From assembly GCF_032854445.1 (NCBI RefSeq), contig NC_088296.1, positions 22,185,853 to 22,249,852 on the forward strand: a stretch of DNA of 64,000 bases. Reading direction: 5' to 3'. Numbering within the stretch: position 1 is the first letter of the stretch; each line of letters starts with the position of its first letter. Below, piece by piece: positions 23,801 through 35,188 of this stretch. Source of the stretch: Liolophura sinensis (Eukaryota; Mollusca; Polyplacophora; Chitonida; Chitonidae). The position numbers and the translations under genes were made by a program. The notes beneath the pieces are model-generated. The model ran no database searches and had not been told where the DNA came from. It saw nothing but the letters and a program-made list of their open reading frames with translations.

Positions 23801-24930
23801 ACCTTAAGCGGACTGTTCCATTTTTACTTTGGGAGGTAGGGTGAAAATTAAACAATTATGTAGATTTTAAATCTACATTGATCTGGATTGTTTTAATCGC
23901 TGTGGCCTTGGACATGGATTGTTCATTGCTCCGTTCCTTTATTGTGCCACGGGATTTGAAGTGTGTACCCGAAAGTGTTTAACTGAAGAAAAAAACCTCA
24001 TCACACCTTTTTTTGTGGACGTTTGAATTATTCTATTGAACTGAATGTGAAACTTTCAGATAGTTTAGTGTATGGTGGCCATGTAGAGACAGTTCTTGTT
24101 AAATTGTATGCACGAATGAAGAATGAGAAAGGGCAATATTTTCTCTTGCATATTCAGTGGCCAACAACATTGAAAGTAGGATAACATTTGAACCACACGA
24201 TCAGTAAACCTCTAGCCCCCTCCCCCACCCCCACTCTCACCCTCCCAACCCCCTCGCTCCCACCAACGCAAGCGTTTATATAGACGAAACCTTGTTGGTT
24301 TGTTTGACTAATTTGTTTGAAGACAGCAAGACTTTGTCATTTCTACCATGATAGCCAGTTTTATGGGTGAAGGAATTCTGAGTAACCGGGGAAAACCACT
24401 GACCTGTGACAAGTTCCTGACGAGCTTTTCCACATGTGACATATTCTATGATGTACATCGTAATGGTGGAAGACACGTGGTCTCCAACGAACGTTAGATC
24501 ACCCAGAGGTGCAATGAGGTAGTGAGTTCGAATCACGGAGCATGTTGCTGGTTCTCGCATCCAAAAATTTACCAAATACCCTGAGATTATGTGAAATATC
24601 GTAGAACATGACGTAAACAACCAATGAACAGAATAAATATACACGACTGAAGACGCTTAACTGCCAAAATGATTAGAGGACGTCAGCGGGGTATCAAGGT
24701 GATGAATGGATTATATTCAACTGGACGGCAGTTGGAAATAGAAGAGTCACGGAAGCCAATGAAATCATTGTAGATAAGAGCTGATAGAATATATCCACAG
24801 GAAAAAATGTATGATAGTTCACAGTGATGTATTAATAAGTAAAATATGCAAGTCATCTGACAAAATCAATTTGTCTTGAATACTTTTATCCACTTTGTTA
24901 TAGTTGTGGTAAATCTATCATTTTTGCAAA
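23800..24930. other. Intergenic, no gene seen
   Basis: Upstream of the carboxypeptidase gene. Holds a C-rich tract (CCCCCTCCCCCACCCCC, near 24220) and a diverged repeat at 24365-24560 with GGGGAAAACCACTGACC and a tRNA-like GAGTTCGAATCACGG. The frames are short and unconvincing. Confidence 0.6.
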
Positions 24931-24934
24931 GTCA

Positions 24935-25150
24935 TATCTTATGACGGCTGGCTGTGCTTATCAGGCCTTTCACCAAAGAGGACGCGCGTTCGAATCCAAT
25001 TCAGGGTGATTCAAACTCAGGCTTCAAACCAGGAGGTTTGTCACCTACCAGACGAAAGTCGGCGAGTCACTCCGGGCACTTCAGTTTTCTCCACTCTTAT
25101 ATCTATTTGGTGAAAAATTCTTGAGCACGGCGTTCAACAACAAGCAACGA
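24935..25150 (+). repeat. SINE-D: tRNA-like head with a GCACGGCGTTCAACAAC tail
   Basis: B box GCGTTCGAATCCAA at about 24986, middle region of unknown origin, tail AAAATTCTTGAGCACGGCG then TTCAACAACAAGCAAC. It is a different head from SINE-A with a related tail. Confidence 0.7.
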
Positions 25151-25189
25151 ATCATATATCTTAGGAATTTACATTTTTTTTTTAGGGAC

Positions 25190-25433
25190 CTCCCCGGCCC
25201 ATAGTGGTTACAGTGGGCTAGTGCGGCACAATGATCTCTACGATATGCGACCGCCATGAGTTCAAGTCAAATTCGTGCTGGCTTCCACTCAAGTCGTACT
25301 TGGGAATGTCTGCCAGCAACGGTGATGGGTTTTCCTCGGTCTCTGGCCGCCGTCGCATAATTAAAATATTCTTGAGTACGGCGGCTGTAAGTCAGGAGAC
25401 TAACATCAATCAAATACCGGTAAATAAATAAAA
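25190..25433 (+). repeat. SINE-A, near full length, diverged
   Basis: From ACCTCCCCGGCCCATAGTGG to AAATAAATAAAA, with an insertion in the tail (CGGCTGTAAGTCAGGAGAC). Confidence 0.8.
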
Positions 25434-25549
25434 ACATTTATTTTTCTATATTTTCTTTAAAGACTCTGATGTTTAAGGCTAGACTATGTTTTTGTTCATA
25501 GGGGTTAAGCGTCAGATTCGATATTATTTTGGTCAGATCACAACAGTGC

Positions 25550-25670
25550 CTCCTTATGGGAGGACATTCCCATGTCCACTTGCATTGAAACTGCTGACTC
25601 ACTGTAACTCCACGCAAATGACACCAGACGTGACACCTCACCCAATCACATTATACTGACACCGGGCTAA
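25550..25670 (-). repeat. SINE-C fragment, minus
   Basis: CACCTCACCCAATCACATTA followed by TACTGACACCGGGC matches the SINE-C core read backwards. Confidence 0.55.
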
Positions 25671-26255
25671 GCAGTACCTGATCTAGTCTACTAATGCGGA
25701 GCCTCAAGTGAAATGGTACAACGTCAATCGTTTTATAGCCTTAGGTTTGACTCAACTGGGCACTGAACCCCGTATCTACCGATTATAGCAGGCAGATTTT
25801 CTAACTTCTGCATCTGATACTAAACTTTGTACCCATTCTCATGACAGTCAACATAAAATCTTGACATCGGCAAAACAAAGCATGGGCTGTGAAGACCACG
25901 TGGTCGTATCATGTTTTTCTTCTGAAGAATTAAAATCTCTACACACCAGACATTATGGCATGTACTGGCCATCATACCGTTTTATGTTAGGTAGACATTG
26001 TAAGTAGCTCGTGAGTCTCCAGAAATTCTATGACCTGAGAACTCACAATGTGGTAGTCCGCGTGAAGCACGAAACCTTAATTTATTCCCACAGATTGCTT
26101 TATTTTATTACGATAAAATAAACAAAGTTAACAATTGACCTGTTTGTGGACTGTACATGGCTGTCATATTTACCCAGTAAACCTGTCTGGTTTGGGTTCT
26201 TTATTCATCTTGAAATAATCCATGAGATTTGCTGCACCACTGTGAATATATAAAT

Positions 26256-26258
26256 ATT

Positions 26259-26352
<94 letters not shown>
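26256..26352 (+). repeat. (TA)n microsatellite, about 48 dinucleotides
   Basis: Perfect TA run, intergenic. Likely length-variable. Confidence 0.98.
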
Positions 26353-26357
<5 letters not shown>

Positions 26358-26602
26358 TATATTAAGGTCTATACTAAGGATTAACATTTATGTTAAGTGG
26401 CTTGTTAACAGCGAACCTGCCTCTATGTGTGTAACAAAAAATATTAATAATAACGATATACTGTATATATTTTAGTGAAGAATTTAGCTTTGTCAGAGTT
26501 TATCAAATCGGATGTTTTTTAATATTATTATACTTCATGCGTACGTGTATGTATTGTTTATACAAGTGATCAGAATTCACGTTTATTGGTTACTGGTATG
26601 TG

Positions 26603-26730
26603 CATGGGAAGGTCTGCCAGCAGCCTGCGGATACATTCGTAGTTCAGCTTTTCCGTAATGCTGGCTGCCTTCGTATGAGTAAAATATTCTGGAGAATAGC
26701 GTAATAGCCCGATCAAAATAAATAAATACT
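26603..26730 (+). repeat. SINE-A, 3' part, diverged
   Basis: From GGGAAGGTCTGCCAGCAGCC to AAAATAAATAAATAC. Confidence 0.75.
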
Positions 26731-27094
26731 CACATAAATACCAACGAATTAATGTGTTCACAGATTCTTCTGTCGTCTTAAATGTTACTTAAAGTATCTT
26801 TTAGTACAACTTAAATTCATCGAATCTTCTGATTAAAAAGTTTGATTAACTGCATGTGTAAACCTACCACAACTCTAAACTCGCCGCTGCCGTAAATCTT
26901 GTTCTTCTCTTTCTCTTTTTTCGCCTTTCCACTAAACCATGTTGTAATGACCTGGAGTATATATAAGACATAGTACTTTAAAAAGAAGCAGCTCGTCAAT
27001 TTGGTCATTATTGGCCATAGTTTTGATCAAACCGCCAGTATTTATTTCTTTACTTATTTATCCCATTGCTGTATACTTTCAAAAAATTAATTTG

Positions 27095-27572
27095 TTAAAT
27101 TTAAGAGTAAGTCTGTCGTCTGAGTGATGCTAGACTTTATACTGTTAATATAACACAATATTGTGTCGCATTCCACAAAGTATCCTCTTAGGGGCTTATA
27201 TAACTCAGCTGGATAGTGCGCTCGCGCAGCGTAATGACCAAGGAGCCTCTCACCAGTGCCCTCGCTGTGAATTCAAGTCCAGTCAGATTTGCCAGGAACC
27301 AGCGGATGGTCGTGGGTTTCCCCGGGCTCTGCCCGGTTTCCTCCCACCATAATGCTGGTCGCCGTGGTATAAGTGAAATATCCTTGAGTACGCCGTAAAA
27401 CATTAATCAAATATGTAAATCAAATAATATCCTCTTATTCTAATAGAATGGTAATATTGAATTAATCGAATATGTGTTTTATATCTAACAGAATAATCTG
27501 CTGCAATAACATAATATATTCTAGCAGATAATATAATATATTCTATTCTCAGACAACAGACATTCTGTTAAA
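27095..27572. mobile_element. MITE-3 split by a SINE-A insertion
   Basis: Left part 27095-27190 (GTCGTCTGAGTGATGCTAG) and right part 27428-27572 (ATATTCTAGCAG, CTCAGACAACAGACATTC). The pieces match the uninterrupted copies at 14450 and 16512. The split is filled by a SINE-A. Confidence 0.8.
27190..27427 (+). mobile_element. SINE-A nested in MITE-3, with target duplication
   Basis: Near full-length copy (TAACTCAGCTGGATAGTGCG head; internal deletion after GTTCAAGTCCAG). TATCCTCTTA stands directly before it and again directly after its A-rich tail, a 10-base target duplication. The SINE is therefore younger than the MITE. Confidence 0.9.
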
Positions 27573-27905
27573 TATTTCGGATTAGTTTTACTCGCCATGC
27601 TCAAGGCTTTTTGTCGATCTCTGAAATACGATATGGATCGAGGAAACGAGAGTTCCCAGAGTTAACACGAAAATTGTTAACATTTATTATTGAGTGATAG
27701 ATTGATTGTTCTTAAACACTATACTGAAAGTGGAGAATCGCCAAGCCAGCCTTACAGATGGAGCAAACCCGAACACCCGTAGTAAACCACCAACCTTTGG
27801 TAAGCTGTGGTCGAACTTTTCCGCAGGTAACACACGTATGTGAAGGCCTATACAATATGTCATGTTAGTGGGCACAATTTCCTGGCGAGATAGGGACTGA
27901 ACCCA

Positions 27906-27990
27906 TAATTTAACACGGTCTGTCCCGACAACGTATCTGAAATACAAAGAGCATAAAAAGAATGAATGTACGCTTAAGGCTTAAGGTCGT
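27906..27990 (-). pseudogene. Stray copy of the MESD intron 3-exon 4 junction
   Basis: On the minus strand an intron stretch, the acceptor TTTGTATTTCAG and about 33 exon bases encoding RYVVGTDRV repeat the start of MESD exon 4 (RYVVGTGRV, 36304). Beyond those bases the exon match stops. Because intron is included, this is a DNA-level duplication, not a processed copy. It adjoins SINE-B/C material, as the parent does. Confidence 0.75.
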
Positions 27991-28034
27991 ACTTAAGAGT
28001 TTTTCAGTCATTTAACGACGAGGAATCATTTGTT

Positions 28035-28345
28035 GTGTAAACATATTGTGTCTTCTTGTGGCAAAGGGGGTGCCAAAGTGATGCCACCACTGAAGAATCA
28101 TGCCGAGGACATCAGCCATGACACCCCATCCAGTCACATTATACTAACACCGGATCTAACAGTCCTGTTTCCTTGCTCGAACCTGTCAGCGTTGAGTGCC
28201 AAGCGAGGCAGCAACGATTAAGTATCATGTTTGTTATGACTTTGGTATGACCGGACCCGACGTCGAGGCGGATCTTTGGTAGGACCCGACCCGACGTCGA
28301 GGCGGATGCTCTAATCATAAGGCCCCCGGATCGATCCCATAATTG
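28035..28345 (-). repeat. SINE-C, minus, with flanking SINE-B tail
   Basis: ACACCCCATCCAGTCACATT then ATACTAACACCGG and GAGTGCCAAGCGAGGCAGC identify the core; GACCCGACGTCGAGGCGGAT occurs twice at 28256-28307 as a 40-base duplication. The SINE-B-like TTAAGGTCGTACTTAAGAG lies just before, at 27978. Confidence 0.7.
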
Positions 28346-28440
28346 TGTAATTAATCACGTCAATCCTCGTTGATTTCCACAATAGAGTGGAAAGAAACGG
28401 GCTGTGGGGAATGTTATATTGTTCACATGAACATCGCAAT

Positions 28441-31400
28441 GCCGCCGATGTGTCCGTGTCTTGTAGGTGCCTACACCTCGTGTGTCCGTGTCTTGTAGGT
28501 CCCTACACCTCGTGTGTCCGTGTCTTGTAGGTATCTACACCTTGTGTGTCCGTGTCTTGTAGGTGCCTACACCTCGTGTGTCCATGTCTTGTAGGTCCCT
28601 ACACCTCATGTATCTGTGTCTTGTAGGCCCCTACACCTTGTGTGTCTGTGTCTTGTAGGTGCCTACACCTCGTGTGTCCGTGTCTTGTAGGTGCCTACAC
28701 CTCGTGTGTCTGTGTCTTGTAGGTATCTACACCCCGTGTGTCAGTGTCTTGTAGGTCCCTACACCTTGTGTGTCTCTGTCTTGTAGGTCCCTACACCTCG
28801 TGTGTCCGTGTCTTGTAGGTCCCTACACCTCGTGTGGCTGTGTCTTGTAGGTCCCTACACCTCGTGTGTCTGCATCTTGTAGGTATCTACACCTTGTGTG
28901 TCCGTGTCTTGTAGGTGCCTACACCTCGTGTGTCCGTGTCTTGTAGGTATCTACACCTTGTGTGTCCGTGTCTTGTAGGTGCCTACACCTCGTGTGTCCA
29001 TGTCTTGTAGGTCCCTACACCTCATGTATCTGTGTCTTGTAGGCCCCTACACCTTGTGTGTCTGTGTCTTGTAGGTGCCTACACCTCGTGTGTCCGTGTC
29101 TTGTAGATGCCTACACCTCGTGTGTCAGTGTCTTGTAGGTACCTCCACCTCGTGTGTCCGTGTCTTGTAGTTATCTACATCCCGTGTGTCCGTGTCTTGT
29201 AGGTATCTACACCTTGTATCCGTGTCTTGTCGGTATCTACACCTTGTGTCCGTGTCTTGTAGGTCCCTACACCCCGTGTGTCCGTGTCTTGTAGGTACCT
29301 CCACCTCGTGTGTCTGTGTCTTGTAGGTATCTACACCCTGTGTGTCAGTGTCTTGTAGGTGCCTACACTTCATGTGTCCGTGTCTTGTAGGTGCCTACAC
29401 CCCGTGTGTCTGTGTCTTGTAGGTCCCTACACCCTGTGTCCGTGTCTTGTAGGTACCTCCACCTCGTGTGTCCGTGTCTTGTAGGTATCTACACCCCGTG
29501 TGTCCATGTCTTGTAGGTGCCTACACCTTGTGTGTCTGTGTCTTGTAGGTGCCTACACCCCGTGTGTCAGTGTCTTGTAGGTCCCTACACCCCGTGTCCG
29601 TGTCTTGTAGGTACCTCCACCTCGTGTGTCCGTGTCTTGTAGGTATCTACACCCCGTGTGTCCATGTCTTGTAGGTGCCTACACCCCGTGTGTCCGTGTC
29701 TTGTAGGTGCCTACACCTCGTGTGTCCGTGTCTTGTAGGTCCCTACACCTCGTGTGTCCGTGTCTTGTAGGTATCTACACCTTGTGTGTCCGTGTCTTGT
29801 AGGTGCCTACACCTCGTGTGTCCATGTCTTGTAGGTCCCTACACCTCATGTATCTGTGTCTTGTAGGCCCCTACACCTTGTGTGTCTGTGTCTTGTAGGT
29901 GCCTACACCTCGTGTGTCCGTGTCTTGTAGGTGCCTACACCTCGTGTGTCTGTGTCTTGTAGGTATCTACACCCCGTGTGTCAGTGTCTTGTAGGTCCCT
30001 ACACCTTGTGTGTCTCTGTCTTGTAGGTCCCTACACCTCGTGTGTCCGTGTCTTGTAGGTCCCTACACCTCGTGTGGCTGTGTCTTGTAGGTCCCTACAC
30101 CTCGTGTGTCTGCATCTTGTAGGTATCTACACCTTGTGTGTCCGTGTCTTGTAGGTGCCTACACCTCGTGTGTCCATGTCTTGTAGGTATCTACACCTTG
30201 TGTGTCCGTGTCTTGTAGGTGCCTACACCTCGTGTGTCAGTGTCTTGTAGGTCCCTACACCTCATGTATCTGTGTCTTGTAGGCCCCTACACCTTGTGTG
30301 TCTGTGTCTTGTAGGTGCCTACACCTCGTGTGTCCGTGTCTTGTAGATGCCTACACCTCGTGTGTCAGTGTCTTGTAGGTACCTCCACCTCGTGTGTCCG
30401 TGTCTTGTAGTTATCTACATCCCGTGTGTCCGTGTCTTGTAGGTATCTACACCTTGTATCCGTGTCTTGTCGGTATCTACACCTTGTGTCCGTGTCTTGT
30501 AGGTCCCTACACCCCGTGTGTCCGTGTCTTGTAGGTACCTCCACCTCGTGTGTCTGTGTCTTGTAGGTATCTACACCCTGTGTGTCAGTGTCTTGTAGGT
30601 GCCTACACTTCATGTGTCCGTGTCTTGTAGGTGCCTACACCCCGTGTGTCTGTGTCTTGTAGGCCCCTACACCCTGTGTCCGTGTCTTGTAGGTACCTCC
30701 ACCTCGTGTGTCCGTGTCTTGTAGGTATCTACACCCCGTGTGTCCATGTCTTGTAGGTGCCTACACCTTGTGTGTCTGTGTCTTGTAGGTATCTATACCC
30801 CGTGTGTCCGTGTCTTGTAGGTGCCTACACCTCGTGTGTCCGTGTCTTGTAGGTCCCTACACCTCGTGTGTCCGTGTCTTGTAGGTATCTACACCTTGTG
30901 TGTCCGTGTCTTGTAGGTGCCTACACCTCGTGTGTCCATGTCTTGTAGGTCCCTACACCTCATGTATCTGTGTCTTGTAGGCCCCTACACCTTGTGTGTC
31001 TGTGTCTTGTAGGTGCCTACACCTCGTGTGTCCGTGTCTTGTAGGTGCCTACACCTCGTGTGTCTGTGTCTTGTAGGTGTCTACACCCCGTGTGTCCATG
31101 TCTTGTAGGTCCCTACACCTTGTGTGTCTCTGTCTTGTAGGTCCCTAAACCTCGTGTGTCCGTGTCTTGTAGGTCCCTACACCTCGTGTGGCTGTGTCTT
31201 GTAGGTCCCTACACCTCGTGTGTCTGCATCTTGTAGGTATCTACACCTTGTGTGTCCGTGTCTTGTAGGTGCCTACACCTCGTGTGTCCATGTCTTGTAG
31301 GTATCTACACCTTGTGTGTCTGTGTCTTGTAGGTGCCTACACCTCGTGTGTCCATGTCTTGTAGGTCCCTACACCTCATGTATCCGTGTCTTGTAGGCCC

Positions 31401-31600
31401 CTACACCTTGTGTGTCTGTGTCTTGTAGGTGCTTACATCTCGTGTGTCCATGTCTTGTAGGTGCCTACACCTCGTGTGTCCATGTCTTGTAGGTACCTAC
31501 ACCTCGTGTGTCCGTGTCTTGTAGGTGCCTACATCTCGTGTCTGTGTCTTGTAGGTATCTACACCCCGTGTGTCCATGTCTTGTAGATACCTACACCTCG
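28441..31600 (+). repeat. 3.2-kb minisatellite of 32-bp units with higher-order repeats
   Basis: About 98 units of TGTGTCCGTGTCTTGTAG plus GTGCCTACACCTCG, with variants at the same few sites. A marker variant (CTCATGTATCTGTG or close) occurs near 28607, 29023, 29847, 30263, 30961 and 31377: spacing 416 (13 units) inside a block and 1240, 1240 or 1114 between blocks. So three tandem higher-order blocks of 1.1-1.24 kb are present. Located between the carboxypeptidase promoter side and the MESD 3' end. Confidence 0.97.
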
Positions 31601-31639
31601 TGCATCCCATGATGCAAAGACAAGCACATAAAGGCTAAC

Positions 31640-32220
31640 ACCCACCCACCCCACCCAAATGCACCTTCAGTCACAAGGCCAAAATGTAGTGTAAAAAGAA
31701 AAGCAAACACAGGGAAATGTGTCTTTATAATGTTTATTATGACAACAGTCTCGCATATCCTATATTAACTTCAAGTGAGTGGTGACGTCCATGTAGCATC
31801 CAATTAGTGTGAACCCTCGCATAAAAAAGTGTACCATTCTTTATATGTAAAAACGTGAAAAAAAAAAAACAACAAATTTTTCTGCTCTCCACATACAACA
31901 ATTGATCTGACGGCAAACACGATGACTAGTTATCCGTCTGAAGAATGAAATGGGCTGTCAGCCAAGAAAATAACATGACTAATGGCGCGACGTATGTTGT
32001 ACTACTATATCTGAAGTACTCATGGAAAATCAAGAATTCCATCATTGAAGAGTGCATATACTTTTGAGCAAGTATAAAACAACGTTAAGAAATCATATGG
32101 TGGTTACAGAAGACGGTCAGATTCATGGGACCACGGAGGTATAATGTAGAGGTATAAAAACATGCAAAAATACCTCCAATATTGCATCTAACACTGAAGC
32201 CGGACCAAAATCCTAACCAT
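31640..32220. other. Intergenic, AT-rich, nothing recognised
   Basis: No repeat family or coding exon seen apart from an A-run near 31858. Confidence 0.5.
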
Positions 32221-32223
32221 ATG

Positions 32224-32445
32224 TTTGATTTATTTGATTCTGATTTTATGCTGTACTCAAGAATATTTCACTTATACGACGGTGGCCAGCATTCTGGTGG
32301 GAGGAAACCGGGCAGAGCCTGGGGGAAACACATGACCATCCGCAGGTTGCTGGCAGACCTTCCCACATATGGCTGGAGAGGAAGACAGCATGAGCTGGAC
32401 TTGAACTCACAGCGACCGCATTGGCGAGAGGATCCTGGGTCACCT
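32224..32445 (-). repeat. SINE-A, minus
   Basis: GATTCTGATTTTATGCTG through GCGACCGCATTGGCGAGAGG; the head end is missing. Confidence 0.85.
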
Positions 32446-35188
32446 ACCCATATGGTACAGATATTTGAGTGCAAAATGTTATATGTTTATCTATGAACAA
32501 ACGTGAAATCACTGGTGTATATATCAGGCAATATGCGTACTTTAACGTCTGTGAGAGAAATGCCCGAGAATTCAACCTCCCAATAAAAAATACCTCTGAG
32601 TAAGACACTAAGCAATCTTTGATCCATAAACTGGAGATATCTGTTTGCACAGCCATGCTTAAATGCCCCTGATAACAAACTGTTAGTTTCTCATGACCCC
32701 CATAATTTATATTTAGGAGACAAAAAGAAAATAAGCATATGCTATAGTGTTAATAACTGATTAATATTTGAAAAAAAAAATTATATGGTTTTATGGGCAA
32801 GGAGCTGCTGTAAATATTTATGACGAATAAACCTCAGATGAGTAGTGTCTTATGTCATTTTAACTGAACCTAGATGTTCCATTATTAATTCAAATATTAT
32901 TTATGGATAATCAATATTTATCATTTTTAGTATCTGTAATTTTAAGAGAAAGGCCATGAGAATCAGAAAATTAAACAAGTTCTAAACACAGACTATATAC
33001 ATGTATATCAAAATTACAAAAGGGTACAGGTTTTACAACATGTTTTTCACAACCATCTCCCACATTTTTTCACACTTTCAAGGAAACCTCACAATCAAGT
33101 ATTTTGTTCAACATATAAGAGCACTTCAGGAGGTCAAAGGTCAACTGTACAACAGCAACACAAGGGTAACAAAATATCCAGGAAGAATGAAAATACATGA
33201 ACTAATTTCTTGTAGCTGGGCTCTCATGTTGATCAACTGGCAATCCTAAGAAACACTGTCAGCAGATGTTCATGATCACAAACCTGCGTAGATTGAATAA
33301 GACCAGCATCTGACCAGATGCTTCCAGATGATCCCAGTTTTTTTTTTCACCAAAAACCCAGCTTCCGACAGTTGCAGGGCTGATTGTTTACAACTGGGTG
33401 CAGGTCAATCTTACATTTGAGCTAAATAATCATAATGACTTTCCATTCATTGGACACTCAGTTCTCTAGGCTCCTATGTAACTTCCACAATTACAACAAC
33501 TGTCTTCTGTACCAACTTTTCACAAATCTCAAACCATTCTTTTCTGATTTGTCAACAACTGCATCTGAACTCCAGCCAAATTTAATTCTACTGCATCTGG
33601 TCACACACTTACAACCATTTACACTTTTGATTTTTTCAATTTTACACAATCTACATAAAAGCAAAAAAACAACAGTTCATTTACACAAAATACTAACATT
33701 GTTTTTAACCTGAAGTTTGACATATAAAAGTGAACACTCAGAAGCGCACACAAGCCTTAAAATGATACTTTTATTGGCAAAACTTTAAGTTTCTCTGATA
33801 AGAAATGAATTAGACTTCAAAAAGTGGTACTATAAGGTTAAAGAATCAATCAAAATCAAGCAAAATGTGTCACTTGAAAAACACCAGAACTCCTCTTGGA
33901 AGACGGTTAAATTTCTTGGAAGACAAAAACAGGTAAAGGGATTATCATCTTTAACAAGGATATGTCTGAAATTGCCCGCAAATACATGCGCGGCATTTTT
34001 GAAATCACCCCTGTTGGAAAAAGTGGGAATCCTAAATAACATTGGTCCAATTTTATATAACAACGACAATACTGGTCTTACCACTTTCTCGCAAGGGGTG
34101 TTTTCAAGAAATGTCAGCCACCTATTTGCAGTCTTCTTTCAAAAGAAAAATCAACAATTATTAAGGACTGCAACCACAATTGGACAGTTGCAAGAAACCA
34201 TGGGTTTATCATGAAGCCTGTGAAATTCAATGGCTTTAAGGGCACTTCTCCCTTGCTACATACTGGAGCTATGCTTTGTTGACTTGAGTTATATGAAAAC
34301 TGTTGTGAATTGTGCCCTTAAGACAAAAAGAGAGAAAGAGACTTGAGAAATGTGACTCATGTCACAGACACAATTGGCAGACCTACTGTAAAATTTTCAA
34401 CCTTTTCGACCTCTAAAGCCCTTTTTCCAGTGGAATTTATGCATATAAAATATAATACATACTTTTAAGAACATGATGCTACAATGATTTGTTTGTGTCA
34501 CAAATGATGCAATCTTCATCAAACTGTTCAAATTACTTCTATTACACCCCATAGTTCCATCGGAATGTTTCAAAATATTAGTCTCAAAGGTGGTTGAAAA
34601 GCTTGAATAATTAGGGTGTGTTAATCAGTTCTTTAGCCGCTGTCTGGCTAGCTGTGGCTGAATATTGCATTACCCAAACAGTTCCTGGTTCATCCCATTT
34701 TACACTTTGATTGATACTCTAAAGAACAAATACACAATACATCAATACTGTTGGTTTCATCATTTCATAACTTAGCTTTGAATGGGTTACCTAGTTACCC
34801 TGGTTACAGCTTTCCACCCATGAAAAAAAAAAAACTGATTTTTCAAGGGTTTTCCAGGACTTCAAATTATTTTTTCCAAATTTTCAGGACTTCAAATTTC
34901 AGAAATTTTAAGTACAAATGTCCCATATGTAAACCAATGTCCCATATGATTGCTGCTACTTTTACAATAGATGTTAAACAAAACCTCAAAACAACAACAT
35001 ACATACTTATCCAGCAAATATACAGGTTTTTCCATGGGTAAGTTAGTTTTGCGTTTCAAGACTGTTTTCAATCTAAATGAGCCCAGCTAATGTTAATGGG
35101 GATAACCTTTAAAAGAAATTTCACAAAAAAAAAAAAACATAACAGCATGACAAATCATAGGGAATACAAAAATTAAAACAAAATTTCA
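32446..35188. other. AT-rich stretch downstream of MESD, no gene seen
   Basis: Probably includes the MESD 3' UTR (minus strand). No coding exon with splice sites was found in either strand. A repeated FQDFQI-like text at 34850-34900 (TTTTCCAGGACTTCAAATT) is a short tandem duplication. Confidence 0.5.

Noticed and set aside
27687-27947. Second MESD gene
   Set aside because: Only about 33 exon bases plus the acceptor match MESD; the rest of the frame has no similarity. Called a stray fragment.
28441-31600. CRISPR-like array of 32-bp repeats
   Set aside because: Units are contiguous with no unique spacers, variation is scattered within units, and the context is animal nuclear DNA. It is a minisatellite.
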